A stretch of DNA of 64,000 bases from Mytilisepta virgata (taxonomy: Eukaryota > Mollusca > Bivalvia > Mytilida > Mytilidae). Location: the NCBI GenBank assembly GCA_028015205.1, contig JAPWFG010000019.1, positions 1,550,001 to 1,614,000 on the forward strand, written 5' to 3'. Each line of letters opens with the position of its first letter. The first letter of the stretch is position 1. The notes under the pieces are model-generated. The model did not search any database. It saw nothing but the letters and a program-made list of their open reading frames with translations, and had not been told where the DNA came from. Positions 46,601 to 49,847 of this stretch are shown here, one piece after another. Made by a program: the position numbers and the translations under genes.

Positions 46601-48005
46601 TTTTTAATAAAGATTTTTCATGAAAAATCTTTCATTGTGAAGTCTTTTGTCATCACTTGGTGTCCGTCGTCCGTCCGTCCATCTGTCTGTCCGTCTGTTA
46701 ACTTTTCACATTTTAATCTTCTCCTCTGAAACTACTGGGCCAAATGAAATTAAACTTGGTAGGAAGCATCTATCTAAGGTCTTTTATAAAATTTGCTCAT
46801 TTCGTCTCGATCGGACAACAAACATAGCCACCTTGGGCAATTGTTGTTTCTGATTGGCTGAGTTTTCAAAAATCTTCTCCTCTGAAACTGCTTGGCCAAA
46901 TGGAACAAAACTTGACAGGAAGCATATATGGGAGGTTGTTTATAAAGTTTCCTCATTTCATTCCGATCGGACTACAAATATGGCTATAAACGGCAGTTCT
47001 TTTTTCTGATTGGCGGATATAAAAAAATCTTCTCCTCTGAAATCGCTTGGCCAGATGGAACAAAACTTGACAGGAAGCATCTATGGGAGGTTGTTTACAA
47101 AATTTCCTCATTTCGTCCTGATCGGGCAACAAACATGGCTGCTATGGAAAATTCTTATTCTCATTGGTTGATTAAATAAAAAAATTTCAGTGGAACTACT
47201 GGGCCAAATGGATCAAAACTTGACAAGAAGCATCTATGGGAGGTTCTTTACAAACTTTCCTCATTTTGTCCTGATCGTACTACAAATATGGCCATCATGC
47301 AATGAATTGGCTGATATAAAAAAACTCTTCTTCTCTGAAACTGCTTGGCCAAATGGAACAAAACTTGATAGGAAGCATATATGGGAGGTCCTTTATAAAG
47401 TTTCCTCATTTTGTCCCGATCAGAATACAAATATGGCCACCATGGGGCAGTTCTTATTTCTGATTGGCCGATATAAAAAATTTTCTCTCTGAATTTGCTG
47501 GGCTAAATGGAACGAAACTTTACAGGAAGCATCTACGGAAGGTCCTTTACAAAATTTCCTAATTCCGTCCTGATCGGGTAACAAAAATCGCCGCTATAGA
47601 AAATTCTTGTTTCTCATTGGTTGATTTTAAAAAAAATTTTCTGTGGAACTGCTTGGCCAAATGGAATGAAACCTGACAAGAATCATCTGTGGGAGGTTTT
47701 TACAAAGTTTTCTCATTTTGTCCAGATTAAGGGACAAACATGGCCACCATGGGAAATTCTTGTTTCTGCCAGGTGAGCGATACAGGCTCAGAGGGCTGAG
47801 CCTGTAGTTATTGAAATAATACTACAAGTATTTGTAATTTGATTTGATAGAAAAAATTCTATGATAAAATTGTTGGTCTAATTAGGAATTCAAATATATT
47901 TTTAGGTTGTTAGAGGAATTATTGAACAAGTATAAATCGCAGATGAAATATCAGATGATGTGTTTCTATGGTGATAGCTTACTCAGAAATTCTACATCAG
48001 CTTAA
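1551..48005 (+). CDS. EXOC2: Exocyst complex component 2 (Sec5), 25 exons, 5' part outside window
   Basis: Joining 25 exons (listed separately) gives 2,486 coding bases with unbroken phase, encoding ~827 residues and a TAA stop at 48003-48005. Family landmarks are clear: SAVWVDE-like SAIWIDES in the first exon, [17 protein letters not shown], the very conserved [34 protein letters not shown]-like [29 protein letters not shown] and [13 protein letters not shown] near the end. Sec5 of vertebrates is ~924 residues, so only the first ~100 (TIG/IPT domain, the RalA-binding part) are missing, upstream of position 1. Sec5 is a subunit of the octameric exocyst, which tethers secretory vesicles to the plasma membrane and is a Ral effector. 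Introns are bloated by transposons, the largest 18.9 kb. I recognised the family from remembered conservation, not by a search. Confidence 0.93.
2369..2412 (+). CDS. EXOC2: EXOC2 exon w2
   Basis: 44 nt, acceptor tttcag, donor GTGAGC. Encodes [14 protein letters not shown], matching the KFSxxxLExLF region of Sec5. The phase joins w1 and w3 exactly. Confidence 0.88.
2741..2810 (+). CDS. EXOC2: EXOC2 exon w3
   Basis: 70 nt, acceptor ttttcag, donor GTATAC. Encodes [20 protein letters not shown], a strongly conserved Sec5 block. Confidence 0.92.
3382..3506 (+). CDS. EXOC2: EXOC2 exon w4
   Basis: 125 nt, acceptor tttttag, donor GTTAGT. Encodes [20 protein letters not shown] and [20 protein letters not shown], the coiled region that follows in Sec5. 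A GTATTT donor 5 nt downstream would break the phase. Confidence 0.9.
4172..4243 (+). CDS. EXOC2: EXOC2 exon w5
   Basis: 72 nt, acceptor ttacag, donor GTAAGT. Encodes [20 protein letters not shown]; less conserved, placed by phase and order. Confidence 0.85.
4431..5816 (+). mobile_element. AGCTCACC-family non-autonomous repeat (Helentron-like ends), complete copy
   Basis: Starts TTTTTAGCTCACCTGTCC, a palindrome closed by GGACGTGAGCT, followed by the TTTGCCATCACTTGGC and CGTC-rich stretch. It ends with CTGGTGAGCG, the inverted copy of the start, then a short hairpin ATGCTCTTGGGAGCCT and CATG before TT. The body holds two similar ~650-bp halves (GAAACATGGC..GCCATGGCTAAAAATAGAAC repeated), with no ORF. 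Same ends as the 15.9-kb unit at 24751-40670. Confidence 0.7.
5928..6073 (+). CDS. EXOC2: EXOC2 exon w6
   Basis: 146 nt, acceptor tatgtag, donor GTAATA. Encodes the hallmark block [20 protein letters not shown] followed by [20 protein letters not shown]. Best single piece of evidence for the Sec5 call. Confidence 0.96.
6583..8786 (+). mobile_element. ACGACCGCA-family palindrome-started repeat
   Basis: Begins TTTTTATACGACCGCAAAAT, a perfect hairpin with TTTGCGGTCGTAT, followed by a GTCGTCGTCCGTCGTC stretch. Near the right end TGCGGTCGTAT (about 8747-8757) is the inverted copy of the start, followed by a small GCTGCGCCCAGCGGAGC hairpin. The inside is tandemly arranged: three ~161-bp units (from ~6676), two ~259-bp units (from ~7143) and a duplicated ~210-bp segment (7677-7890 and 8309-8520) that opens with long T and G runs. 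Small ORFs here only mirror the repeat units. Confidence 0.6.
9056..9977 (+). mobile_element. ~920-bp TIR element with an internal ORF
   Basis: Left end GGCCACAGTTTTTTAATTTC, then TTGGTTTATGGAT and CCGCCGACCC. The right end read on the minus strand is GGGCTACAGTTTCTTAATTT, then CTTGGTTTACGGAT and later GGTCGGTCGGTCG. The ~33-bp arms differ at a few sites. No clear target duplication is visible. The subterminal CCGACC repeats recall the shorter TIR element at 62083-62494. It lies in the 6.4-kb EXOC2 intron w6-w7. Confidence 0.5.
9428..9751 (+). CDS. 107-residue ORF inside the TIR element, function unknown
   Basis: ATG at 9428 gives [20 protein letters not shown]... ending at TGA 9749-9751. 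The composition is protein-like: alternating hydrophobic and charged strands, a [14 protein letters not shown] segment and a [14 protein letters not shown] end. I recognise no domain; a small beta-grasp (ubiquitin-like) fold would suit the pattern but is a guess. The start is preceded by ATTCTCAG (acceptor-like) and the end contains TTTCAG|GTGATG (donor-like), so this could be an internal exon of a captured host gene. It is not part of EXOC2, because w6 and w7 join in phase without it. Confidence 0.4.
   Translation: MSSQTYMIIIDETVENKRDRQLIKVCDNESTVGDLLANRFDKKIHSIWVSKEGLPDKKNGSTITDPNTPMTVITEMFKCHFATSKQLKRQKPNQVLVLVGGKLTHFR
10587..11740 (+). repeat. TCTCGCCTG-family repeat, 5' part with ~146-bp tandem units
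   Basis: Opens TTTTTGTCTCGCCTGCGACG, a palindrome closed by CGTGAAGGCGAGA. Tandem units follow; the motif TAGATAGTTCTT or a variant recurs at 10815, 10954, 11103, 11248, 11394, 11539 and 11685, i.e. steps of 139-149 bp, mostly 145-146. The family's 3' end (CAGGCGAGAC) is not found here, so the copy is 3' truncated. Confidence 0.6.
11741..12437. other. EXOC2 intron, nothing recognised
   Basis: AT-rich sequence with no convincing coding frame, palindrome or repeat copy. The 82-codon frame at 11930-12178 has no protein-like character that I can defend. Confidence 0.5.
12438..12519 (+). CDS. EXOC2: EXOC2 exon w7
   Basis: 82 nt, acceptor tttgtag, donor GTAATT. Encodes [20 protein letters not shown], matching the GDYDVVINDYxxAKSLF motif after the conserved NIQK of w6. 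The intron before it is 6.4 kb and full of repeats. Confidence 0.94.
13065..13167 (+). CDS. EXOC2: EXOC2 exon w8
   Basis: 103 nt, acceptor gtatag, donor GTGAGT. Encodes [20 protein letters not shown] and the [13 protein letters not shown] block. Confidence 0.92.
13879..13991 (+). CDS. EXOC2: EXOC2 exon w9
   Basis: 113 nt, acceptor attcag, donor GTAATG. Encodes [20 protein letters not shown] and [15 protein letters not shown], the SGDPAWxC block of Sec5. Confidence 0.95.
14978..15046 (+). CDS. EXOC2: EXOC2 exon w10
   Basis: 69 nt, acceptor tttacag, donor GTAAGA. Encodes a polar variable linker, [20 protein letters not shown]. Placed by phase and clean splice sites. Confidence 0.8.
15609..15650 (+). 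CDS. EXOC2: EXOC2 exon w11
   Basis: 42 nt, acceptor tttcag, donor GTAAGT. Encodes [13 protein letters not shown], a variable linker. Using this donor rather than an internal GTAGAA keeps the phase with w12. Confidence 0.75.
18097..18224 (+). CDS. EXOC2: EXOC2 exon w12
   Basis: 128 nt, acceptor ttacag, donor GTAAGT. Encodes [20 protein letters not shown] and [18 protein letters not shown], matching the YKTPxR...LPxFWKLW block. Confidence 0.93.
18762..19044. mobile_element. Foldback (long inverted repeat) element
   Basis: Two arms of ~108 bp (18762-18869 and 18937-19044) are near-perfect reverse complements, e.g. TTGTAAAATATCGG at left and CCGATATTTTACAA at right, and GGACAGTTTTATAACATTTT against its inverse. 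A ~67-bp loop separates them. It could fold as one long hairpin in RNA or DNA. There is no ORF; it looks like a MITE or foldback transposon in intron w12-w13. Confidence 0.75.
19401..19454 (+). CDS. EXOC2: EXOC2 exon w13
   Basis: 54 nt, 18 whole codons, acceptor ttgtag, donor GTAAGA. Encodes [18 protein letters not shown]. Confidence 0.85.
19714..19886 (+). CDS. EXOC2: EXOC2 exon w14
   Basis: 173 nt, acceptor ttttag, donor GTTACT. Encodes [20 protein letters not shown] and a [17 protein letters not shown] block corresponding to the MIQEVMxSLVKLTRGALLP region of Sec5. The frame stays open past the donor, so a longer read-through is possible, but the phase with w15 supports the donor. Confidence 0.92.
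20560..20681 (+). CDS. EXOC2: EXOC2 exon w15
   Basis: 122 nt, acceptor tttacag, donor GTCAGT. Encodes [20 protein letters not shown] and [20 protein letters not shown]. Confidence 0.9.
21091..21164 (+). CDS. EXOC2: EXOC2 exon w16
   Basis: 74 nt, acceptor cttgcag, donor GTAAAT. Encodes [20 protein letters not shown], matching the IKxLxxxExWxVD motif. Confidence 0.92.
21248..21869. mobile_element. 622-bp long-TIR element with 9-bp target duplication (Mutator-like)
   Basis: Terminal inverted repeats of about 95 bp: left starts CAATCTAATTAAAATTAGTT, right ends with its complement. The arms continue through CTTGCTCCTTATTTTCGTTC and a GGGAGATC segment with scattered differences. Flanks are TCAGAAACT (21239-21247) and TCAGAAATT (21870-21878), a 9-bp duplication with one change. 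A 9-bp duplication plus ~100-bp TIRs is typical of MULE-type non-autonomous elements. No transposase inside. Confidence 0.7.
22393..22476 (+). CDS. EXOC2: EXOC2 exon w17
   Basis: 84 nt, 28 whole codons, acceptor ctacag, donor GTAAGT. Encodes [20 protein letters not shown] and QNKLGESE. Confidence 0.9.
23176..23297 (+). CDS. EXOC2: EXOC2 exon w18
   Basis: 122 nt, acceptor ttacag, donor GTAGAT. Encodes [20 protein letters not shown] and [19 protein letters not shown]. Confidence 0.88.
23840..23909 (+). CDS. EXOC2: EXOC2 exon w19
   Basis: 70 nt, acceptor ttttttag, donor GTAAGT. Encodes [20 protein letters not shown] and VQF. An AGCTCACC-family repeat begins only ~13 nt after this exon's end, right behind the donor of the 18.9-kb intron. 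Confidence 0.88.
23923..24750 (+). mobile_element. AGCTCACC-family repeat 'A', left part (interrupted)
   Basis: Starts TTTTTAGGTCACCTGTCCTA with the closing arm GGACATGAGCT and a CATCACTTGGCGTCCG stretch, very like the copy at 4431-5816. It follows that copy through both halves up to TTTTCAGATGAATCAGGCAT, where the sister copies continue with GGGTTATTGCCCCTGAATTG. That continuation is found at 40671, beyond the 15.9-kb unit. The element begins ~13 nt after the end of EXOC2 exon w19. Confidence 0.7.
24801..24870 (+). repeat. CCGT-type microsatellite after the 5' palindrome of B
   Basis: Irregular (CCGT)n/(CGTC)n run directly after ATCACTTGGCG. The same position in the other palindrome-started families also carries a CGTC-rich run. 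Confidence 0.85.
25700..29170. other. Unrecognised 5' region of element B
   Basis: No ORF with protein character on either strand. A 44-bp unit is duplicated at ~26540-26635 (AATGTATGCACATGGGGAAA twice). A diverged palindrome TGCCCTAATGCAGACACCTA closing with GGGCA near 27801 resembles the ATGCCCC repeat family. It may hold the promoter and leader of the Helentron frame. Confidence 0.4.
29171..29900 (+). repeat. Five ~146-bp tandem units upstream of the Helentron frame
   Basis: The motif CACTAGATG or a close variant recurs at 29171, 29317, 29463, 29607 and 29752 (steps 146, 146, 144, 145). Each unit contains GGTCACTG..ACCTATATTTTA and TAAGTTCTTGGTTAAGGTCC. The units are clearly related to those in the TCTCGCCTG-family arrays at 10.7-11.7 kb and 41.9-42.5 kb. 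The array ends ~150 bp before the first ATG of the Helentron ORF. Confidence 0.75.
30057..33374 (+). CDS. Helentron protein, N-terminal part (1,105 residues): protease-like domain, repeats, zinc region
   Basis: ATG 30057 to TAA 33374. Residues 1-50 are basic. Residues 68-122 are five 11-residue repeats of the type [11 protein letters not shown] plus decayed ones to ~175. Residues ~250-445 look like a papain-fold cysteine protease ([12 protein letters not shown] with C258/C260, then [10 protein letters not shown] with D385/H387), resembling the OTU or herpes-tegument (C76) proteases carried by some Helitrons; the assignment is tentative. Residues ~545-690 are charged 21-residue repeats [20 protein letters not shown]. 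Residues ~785-910 have CYICTCCH...WICHTC followed by [20 protein letters not shown] and [16 protein letters not shown], a DUF6570-type block found before the Helitron Rep domain. The frame is cut by a stop just before the Rep domain; it continues in the next entry. Confidence 0.85.
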   Translation: MPRKANWKRSVMMTGDGNPMVKKKRTDLTEDTGLGVSDLNNSDKSDSDCHNQVAGDTVLLNNSTNDCLRAPNGIANVSLRAPNLIENVSLRAPNEIDNVSLGAPNLIGNVSLRAPNLIENVSLRAPNDVSNEIANEITNEICIEILNEISFWATNDIDNVNLRVTNIIENVNLRVPNESEKALNNESIKNAYKKKFSQNGLVNESLLDTLPVKSNASHNISIIDNPLCSKIFSCCFVNFGNFDQSNERFSVETRGNQCTCNSLLYLVLLCSCKCYRDMDLDKVLENGDKTYENTIKSLKDTGRFRSKLLTLDEIPTSVYISNRKIQVHRGNVLVGIAVHNNELHDVLTLQKGIEEVFKHSDSALIMIGAICSAVSCNGQTYTFFDSHSHGQSGLYEPTEDFGSSIQIAFRNIEDLVTYMYSFYNSLNIDLSTQYEILPLEFTEFFAPRQQSQKQTSNNDTVHCNVQEKMTEKLMEDYFEDQQKKNLVAKKNVFNTNKSNYMKSYMQEKRKDPKFRSTERERELKSKQWARKDKHFKQKEAKDKQEARMDPKFRSAERERELINKQEARMDPKFRSAEREREVIDKQEARMDPKFRSAEREREVIDKQEARMDPKFRSAERERELKSKQQARKDKDFKQKEAQDKQEARMDPKFRSAERERELIDKQEARMDPKFRSAERERELKSKRKAREDEEFQQKEAEQDVKRKKEKRSNDSFLELERLAKQAARQQNPDKDKLINKTNKQKQRSNEEYVQHEHHLKKVKAQGSNLNECIRKFEKLISVGPCYICTCCHQTWFAESVVNCSGLKAISLEMLKRCNTNLKSVDNKEWICHTCANALKKNKIPRYSVANKMGFPDKPIELNLYPLEERLISLRIPFMQIRQLPTGGQYSMKGNVVNVPVDVQPTINALPRNIEQSGTIAVKLKKKLSFKTCDFTENVRPLAVICALHYLMRTSDMYKSSGISVDKQWVKRIEEINKQQNQTERSLVDNDNTESEEESDNFSEIDEAEAVGNLDTLLDEIIDESNSLDKEFVFAPGEGQRPISLYYDADAEYLAFPSIFCGQRRLDFKERSVPVHYSDIVKWELRSVDRRVAQSVPNLFFKLKKV
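33375..33561 (+). pseudogene. Junction of the two Helentron ORF halves: one stop, one frameshift
   Basis: After TAA (33372-33374) the same frame stays open and protein-like ([33 protein letters not shown]), matching the family region that leads into the Rep domain. At about 33510-33530, in an A-rich and C-rich tract, the sense moves by one base to the frame of the downstream ORF (30057 and 33562 differ by +1 modulo 3), where [15 protein letters not shown] continues. So one nonsense change and one apparent 1-nt insertion separate what was a single ~2,490-codon frame. Sequencing error, or a spliced intron, are the alternatives. Confidence 0.75.
33562..37527 (+). CDS. Helentron Rep nuclease - PIF1 helicase - EEP endonuclease (1,321 residues)
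   Basis: The annotated start is an internal Met; the true frame began upstream. Residues 1-290 are the Helitron-like N domain with the HUH motif [10 protein letters not shown] (H103, H105) and the Tyr motif YIVSYISK (Y282, Y286), used in family members for ssDNA nicking and joining. Residues ~610-1080 are a PIF1/RecD-type helicase: Walker [10 protein letters not shown] (642-650), Walker B IMIDEISM (D733 E734), GDFFQLKP (769-776), [10 protein letters not shown] and [12 protein letters not shown] (motif VI). Residues ~1105-1321 are an exonuclease-endonuclease-phosphatase domain with FNNARS (N1112/N1113), AETRL (E1140), GDFN (D1248, N1250), LDLIF (D1288) and SDHS (D1311, H1312). Every catalytic residue I can name is present. 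The C-terminal EEP is what separates Helentron/Helitron2 proteins from canonical Helitrons. Confidence 0.93.
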   Translation: MIRQIGLPSWFGSLSSADTKWNDLLKILGKLNDEKDYTEDDLNTMTWQDKTRLVQKDPVTCSRFFDYRVQQFFKIILKSEFSPIGILTDYFYRVEFQQRGSPHIHMLVWIEGAPKFKHDSEETIVNYVNKFISCSSNPATGKEWVQLQVHKHSKTCRKGGHAVCRFGFPLPPLKKTMILEPLESDIEKYKAIYKEIQQKIDSLQEMENVENLSHEEFLENVLEMTEEDYIKAIRSNLRGPKLFLERKPSEGRVNPYMKDVLAAWKANHDLQFVLDPYACAMYIVSYISKSQKGMSALLDQAAKEARQGNLGLKQQVRLIGNYFTNSVETCAQEAVYLLLQIPLTKATREVVFINTSQSEKRTFLLKTSDQLEKLSPDSTDIEADNAIKRYAKRPKALEHWCLADYMSQLEVIFPDKSSENEEVEEQFENEDEVTPQTVDAEEKTAFKLTLKNGIVIRQRKNCRVIRYVRFNKKTDSENFYRERLMLFFPWRNENDLKQGCESYEQKYSSVTRIIEHKLKQYEQKAEELDKAIELAENETDNFDEIAPGTEQVEKEAAEEAIVDAEKYVHFNPDRQPDHINYDIGQDLGMTSAAVELISHAKRIPDDQYKNMLQSLNEKQREFFQHVITWIKTKQEPLHAFLTGGAGVGKSVVVKALYQALHRYLCSVEGENPDEVRILLCAPTGKAAYNIGGVTLHNAFQIQPSKKLEEQTLSSDVLNSLRMRYRHLSVIMIDEISMVGNRMFSLLDTRLQKIMGSKQSFGGVNVIAIGDFFQLKPVFDGWIFEDLKKGMSALAPNLWREKFTFYELVEIMRQKDDLEFAHLLNRLRENELTQQDLDVLRTRTVENEETHQQQSAIHLFVENDLVDNYNVQHIMKLETEKVIVNAFDSVSGDVSEQIKNKLINSLPKKQAETANLAKEVQLAVGMTYDLTANIDVNDGLTNGSTCVVELVEYKTESARPSIVWVKFDDQRIGLASRRKYSHLFTRGIDKSWTPIFDIKRSFVYRQKSYDRIQFPLKPAAAKTIHKSQGDTLDRIVVNLNTKHRGKIPHIHYVALSRVRSLNGLHISDLNVDKIAVSECVKEEIKRLRTSAILQLCYTPLYKISNDRLKVVFNNARSFHAHCHDIAAEPNILDADIVGIAETRLTQNEECCIPGFKVLARIDQKQTDPRYRPAHGLALFGKSDQNVVKEHSFSNSEIEFIITVLSGLKGKIQIVLVYKAPNCTFQSFKHILLSELLPVLDATKTVIMGDFNFDIHALPSNQGFLQFMQDTFECRQVISKPTTVNKTKLDLIFIRESRESCIHTDVIETYWSDHSVVYVAMEL
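37528..40240. other. 3' region of element B, AT-rich
   Basis: Very AT-rich, with no ORF or clear repeat apart from the ATGCCCC palindrome at 37881. Short similar phrases (TGGAACAATTA, CTTCATTCT) recur around 38870-39080 and suggest decayed tandem units. Confidence 0.4.
37881..37985 (+). repeat. Short ATGCCCC-family palindrome-started repeat
   Basis: Starts TTTTATGCCCCATCTACGAA with closing arm GTAGGGGGCAT, then GTTCGTCCGTCCGTCCC, and 50 bp later GGGGCAT, the inverted copy of the start. It has the same design as the larger families, within ~105 bp. The right boundary is uncertain. Confidence 0.5.
40240..40670 (+). repeat. Tandem units and 3' terminus of element B
   Basis: Two units of ~170 bp share AGAGAAAAGCTGTTG, CAGCTCA..GAGCTCTACAAA and GGTCAAAG. 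They are followed by AAGGACCAGGTGAGCGATTC and the terminal hairpin AGGCTCCTGGGAGCCT-CTTG. The inverted repeat CAGGTGAGC pairs with GCTCACCTG at 24757-24765. Confidence 0.65.
40671..40705 (+). mobile_element. Repeat A, resumed after element B
   Basis: TTGGGTTATTGCCCCTGAAT and the following TGTTAAATTTTA match the internal segment of sister repeats (4779, 5248 and 24261), exactly where the left part of A stopped. Similarity fades after ~32 bp, so the rest of A is lost or diverged. Confidence 0.65.
40882..41132 (-). mobile_element. tRNA-derived SINE with perfect 12-bp target duplication
   Basis: Read on the minus strand: a tRNA-like head with box A TGGCCAAGTGGTCTAGG and box B GAGTTCGAATCTCACC, a central part with GTACTCTAGTTTCCTCCGCC, and a tail ending in CAAACAAACAA. 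It is flanked on both sides by AAGGAATAATTG (40870-40881 and 41133-41144). The central block resembles the conserved cores of mollusc SINEs (Meta-SINE type), from memory. Confidence 0.85.
41145..41565. repeat. Palindrome TATTGGTCTGAGG... repeat, left part
   Basis: TATTGGTCTGAGGCAAAGCC followed by GGAGGCCAATA forms an imperfect hairpin near 41198. GCCAATACAG recurs at ~41538-41560. TGTATTGGCC appears again just after the TCTCGCCTG copy (42599), so that copy may have inserted into this repeat. Boundaries uncertain. Confidence 0.35.
41566..42595 (+). repeat. TCTCGCCTG-family repeat, 3' part with near-identical ~146-bp units
   Basis: At least four copies of a ~146-bp unit (GGTCTACTATATTTGG at ~41941, 42088, 42234, 42380) are nearly identical over 41.94-42.53 kb, pointing to recent tandem expansion. 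The copy ends CGACAGGCGAGAC and, 21 bp later, CTCTTG followed by TT. The 5' palindrome is missing; the left part begins at a GGCGGTGGCGGCG stretch. Confidence 0.65.
42802..42918 (+). CDS. EXOC2: EXOC2 exon w20
   Basis: 117 nt, 39 whole codons, acceptor atttcag, donor GTAAGT. Encodes [20 protein letters not shown], matching the RLLIVLSNCCYLE block; continues the reading frame of w19 across the Helentron-bearing intron. Confidence 0.94.
43322..43463 (+). CDS. EXOC2: EXOC2 exon w21
   Basis: 142 nt, acceptor ctttcag, donor GTAATG. Encodes [20 protein letters not shown] and an [10 protein letters not shown] end, matching LDxxLFExYIExKADPIVG...FDWKDC. Confidence 0.96.
43464..44328. other. EXOC2 intron w21-w22, nothing recognised
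   Basis: AT-rich intron without recognisable repeats or ORFs. Confidence 0.5.
44329..44507 (+). CDS. EXOC2: EXOC2 exon w22
   Basis: 179 nt, acceptor ttttttag, donor GTAATG. Encodes [20 protein letters not shown] and [16 protein letters not shown]. Confidence 0.96.
45011..45072 (+). CDS. EXOC2: EXOC2 exon w23
   Basis: 62 nt, acceptor ttcaag (AAG rather than CAG), donor GTAAGA. Encodes [20 protein letters not shown], matching ARLEICALRDTVAVYLTP. Confidence 0.94.
45206..45915 (+). repeat. 31-bp minisatellite in intron w23-w24, split by a SINE
   Basis: The unit ATTGTCAAAGAGGTTGATAC plus TCATTATGAAC repeats ~13 times from 45206 to ~45595. It resumes in a decayed form after the SINE (45857-45915). 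The units differ at single sites (CAGAGAGG, CTCTTTATG), so the array is moderately old. Confidence 0.85.
45598..45845 (+). mobile_element. tRNA-derived SINE inserted in the minisatellite
   Basis: Same family as 40882-41132: box B GAGTTCGAATCTCACC, core GGGTACTCTGGCTTCCTC and tail CCCCAACTAAACAA. The box A part is deleted or diverged. The target duplication AAAGAGATTGA (45587-45597 and 45846-45856) is a minisatellite variant, which shows the insertion came after the array. Confidence 0.8.
46138..46194 (+). CDS. EXOC2: EXOC2 exon w24
   Basis: 57 nt, acceptor ttttcag, donor GTAAGT. Encodes [18 protein letters not shown]. Confidence 0.9.
46620..47806 (+). mobile_element. AGCTCACC-family relative with ~153-bp tandem units
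   Basis: The 5' end has a different hairpin (AAAGATTTTTCATGAAAAAT then CTTT), followed by the family's TCATCACTTGG and CGTCCGTCC stretch. Six units carry CTTCTCCTCTGAAACTGCTT and ACTTGACAGGAAGCAT at ~145-155-bp steps. The 3' end is the family standard: CCAGGTGAGCGA, hairpin CAGGCTCAGAGGGCTGAGCC, TGTAG|TT. It sits in the last EXOC2 intron. Confidence 0.6.
47906..48005 (+). CDS. EXOC2: EXOC2 last exon w25
   Basis: 100 nt, acceptor ttttag, stop TAA. Encodes [20 protein letters not shown] and the tail [13 protein letters not shown], matching the C-terminal [15 protein letters not shown] of Sec5. Confidence 0.94.
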
Positions 48006-49557
48006 AAGTGCAGAATTATAATTGTTAATGGTATTCATTTCAAATTTGATTATTAGCTGTTACCTTAAAACATGTGGAAAGCTGTAATGGTTGATAAGAA
48101 TTTCATGTCCCCAATTAATGGTCACAACTCTTCAAATGCAATACTGATATTCCTTTAATCTAATAGTTAAGATTTGAGAAGTATCATAACCAGTTTGTAA
48201 CTATATAAATATCTGTTTCTTCAATGAATTACTTTTTATGAAACAATATCTATATATGTACATTTCCTTGCAGTGTTGCAAATTTTGTGTCATTATCAGG
48301 CATCATTGCGTTTTTCACAACATCAGAATTACTGAATTCAAATTTTCATGGCAAAAATGTGTTTCTGTTGCATATTTGAGATATTGTCATAATGACATGC
48401 ATTAGAAAGAAGTTTTCTTACACCACCCCAAAATTGTGAGATATTCTTAGGAAGTAATAACATTCATAGCTATATAAAATGTAGGATATATTAGAAATTC
48501 CTGTATGTTGCAGAAAACACCCATTTGTACAGTCAACCTCAAATCTATACCTAGGGGAATACAGAAACAGCCCATTAGTAACACTATGACATTATTCATC
48601 TGATGCTCAGTATAATCCAGTTAAACCAACTTATAATGAGCTGTCTTTACTTCATTTTTCATTTCAGATTTACAAAATTGTCTTTTTGTGCAACTTCCAT
48701 TTGTTTTCTTTATATGTACCTGAATTCAAATTTTAAAAAAAAATTGAGTTTTAAGGATTTGCATTACATGTTGGTAAATATTTCTAATACAAATATACAA
48801 TAATATTTATGTATAATGTGTATTTTGTTAAATTGTTTAATGCAACCATTATGTGCAATATATTTATTAAATTTCTATTGTATCATACTTTTATATCTTT
48901 TATTCACAGTTTTTTTGGGAGGTTCTATAAGTTTTCTTATATTGTTTAAAATAATTGTAATGGAAATATCTAATGTGGTATATTTTTCATGTTATTTGTT
49001 TTCAGTTTAGAGGTTGTATAATAGAGTTTTCTCCAGGCAGTGAAAAGTGTTAGTTCAGCCTACTAGTTATTGTCACCATTTGGTATTAGTATGCTTCATC
49101 TGTGTCCTACATTTTCATAATCTCCTCTGAAACCACTACTCTGGTGGAAATTAAATTTTGGTAGATGTTCCTTTAGTGGTTGTCTTTGGTAGTCTAACCT
49201 TTCATCAACAAGGCTACAGATAATTAATCCAAAGATATTAAAAAATTATATCATCTAGATATTATGGACTAGTTGGAAGCATTAATTTGTGGATACAAAT
49301 TCCTCTTTCAAGAATCATCTTGGAGTAACTAGATATCTAATCTAAAGTACTAAAAAATTATCTTCTCTAAACTTAGTGAGCTTGTTGTACAAATATGGTG
49401 TTCATTACAAGAAATTTGGGAAATGTGTTAGAATTATAAACTATTGTTTTCAAAAATCAAGCAAAATTAGTTTTATCATGATGGCCTGCAGGTGCCTGTG
49501 CTTTATGTTGGAGAAAATCACAGAAACATAAATCCTAAACAAACATATAAGATATAT
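48006..49557. other. EXOC2 3' UTR and flank
   Basis: No further coding signal on the + strand. An ATTAAA variant polyadenylation signal lies at 48866-48871; I see no AATAAA closer to the stop. The mRNA end cannot be fixed from sequence. Confidence 0.4.
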
Positions 49558-49563
49558 TTTATT
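49558..49563 (-). terminator. Polyadenylation signal of the LDLa membrane-protein gene
   Basis: AATAAA on the minus strand, ~20 nt after the TAG/TGA-type stop of the last exon at 49582, giving a very short 3' UTR. Convergent with EXOC2. Confidence 0.45.
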
Positions 49564-49581
49564 ATTATTATGACTAGTTCT

Positions 49582-49847
49582 CTATACATCATCAATAGAT
49601 TTGATTGTCATTAAAAGTTGTCTGAGAGGTTGTTTGGGTGTAGATGTACATAACAACCCCTCTTCGAACTCAAGAGGTATGTGATAATGGTCTTTTATGG
49701 GAGTGCAAAATTCTACTTTCTCCAAGTTTTTCTCTTCTTTTTGAGGTGTTTGAGGTTCATGAGAGTCCTCCATTGAAGTGCTAGTAACCAAAGCTTTGTT
49801 TTCATGTAGATGCTTTTCTTCCTTGTCTTTATTTTCAATATTTCTCC
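49582..49847 (-). CDS. LDLa gene exon c (C-terminal tail)
   Basis: Acceptor TTCTATTGTAG, 266 nt, codes [20 protein letters not shown] ... TIKSIDDV then stop. The phase (two bases) fits the one base left by exon b. Linkage rests on phase, strand, and the sense of a cytoplasmic tail after a TM exon; the 3-kb intron contains a repeat. Confidence 0.55.

Noticed and set aside
47190..47492. 100-codon + strand frame and its antisense partner
   Set aside because: Product of the ~153-bp tandem units of the repeat in the last EXOC2 intron.
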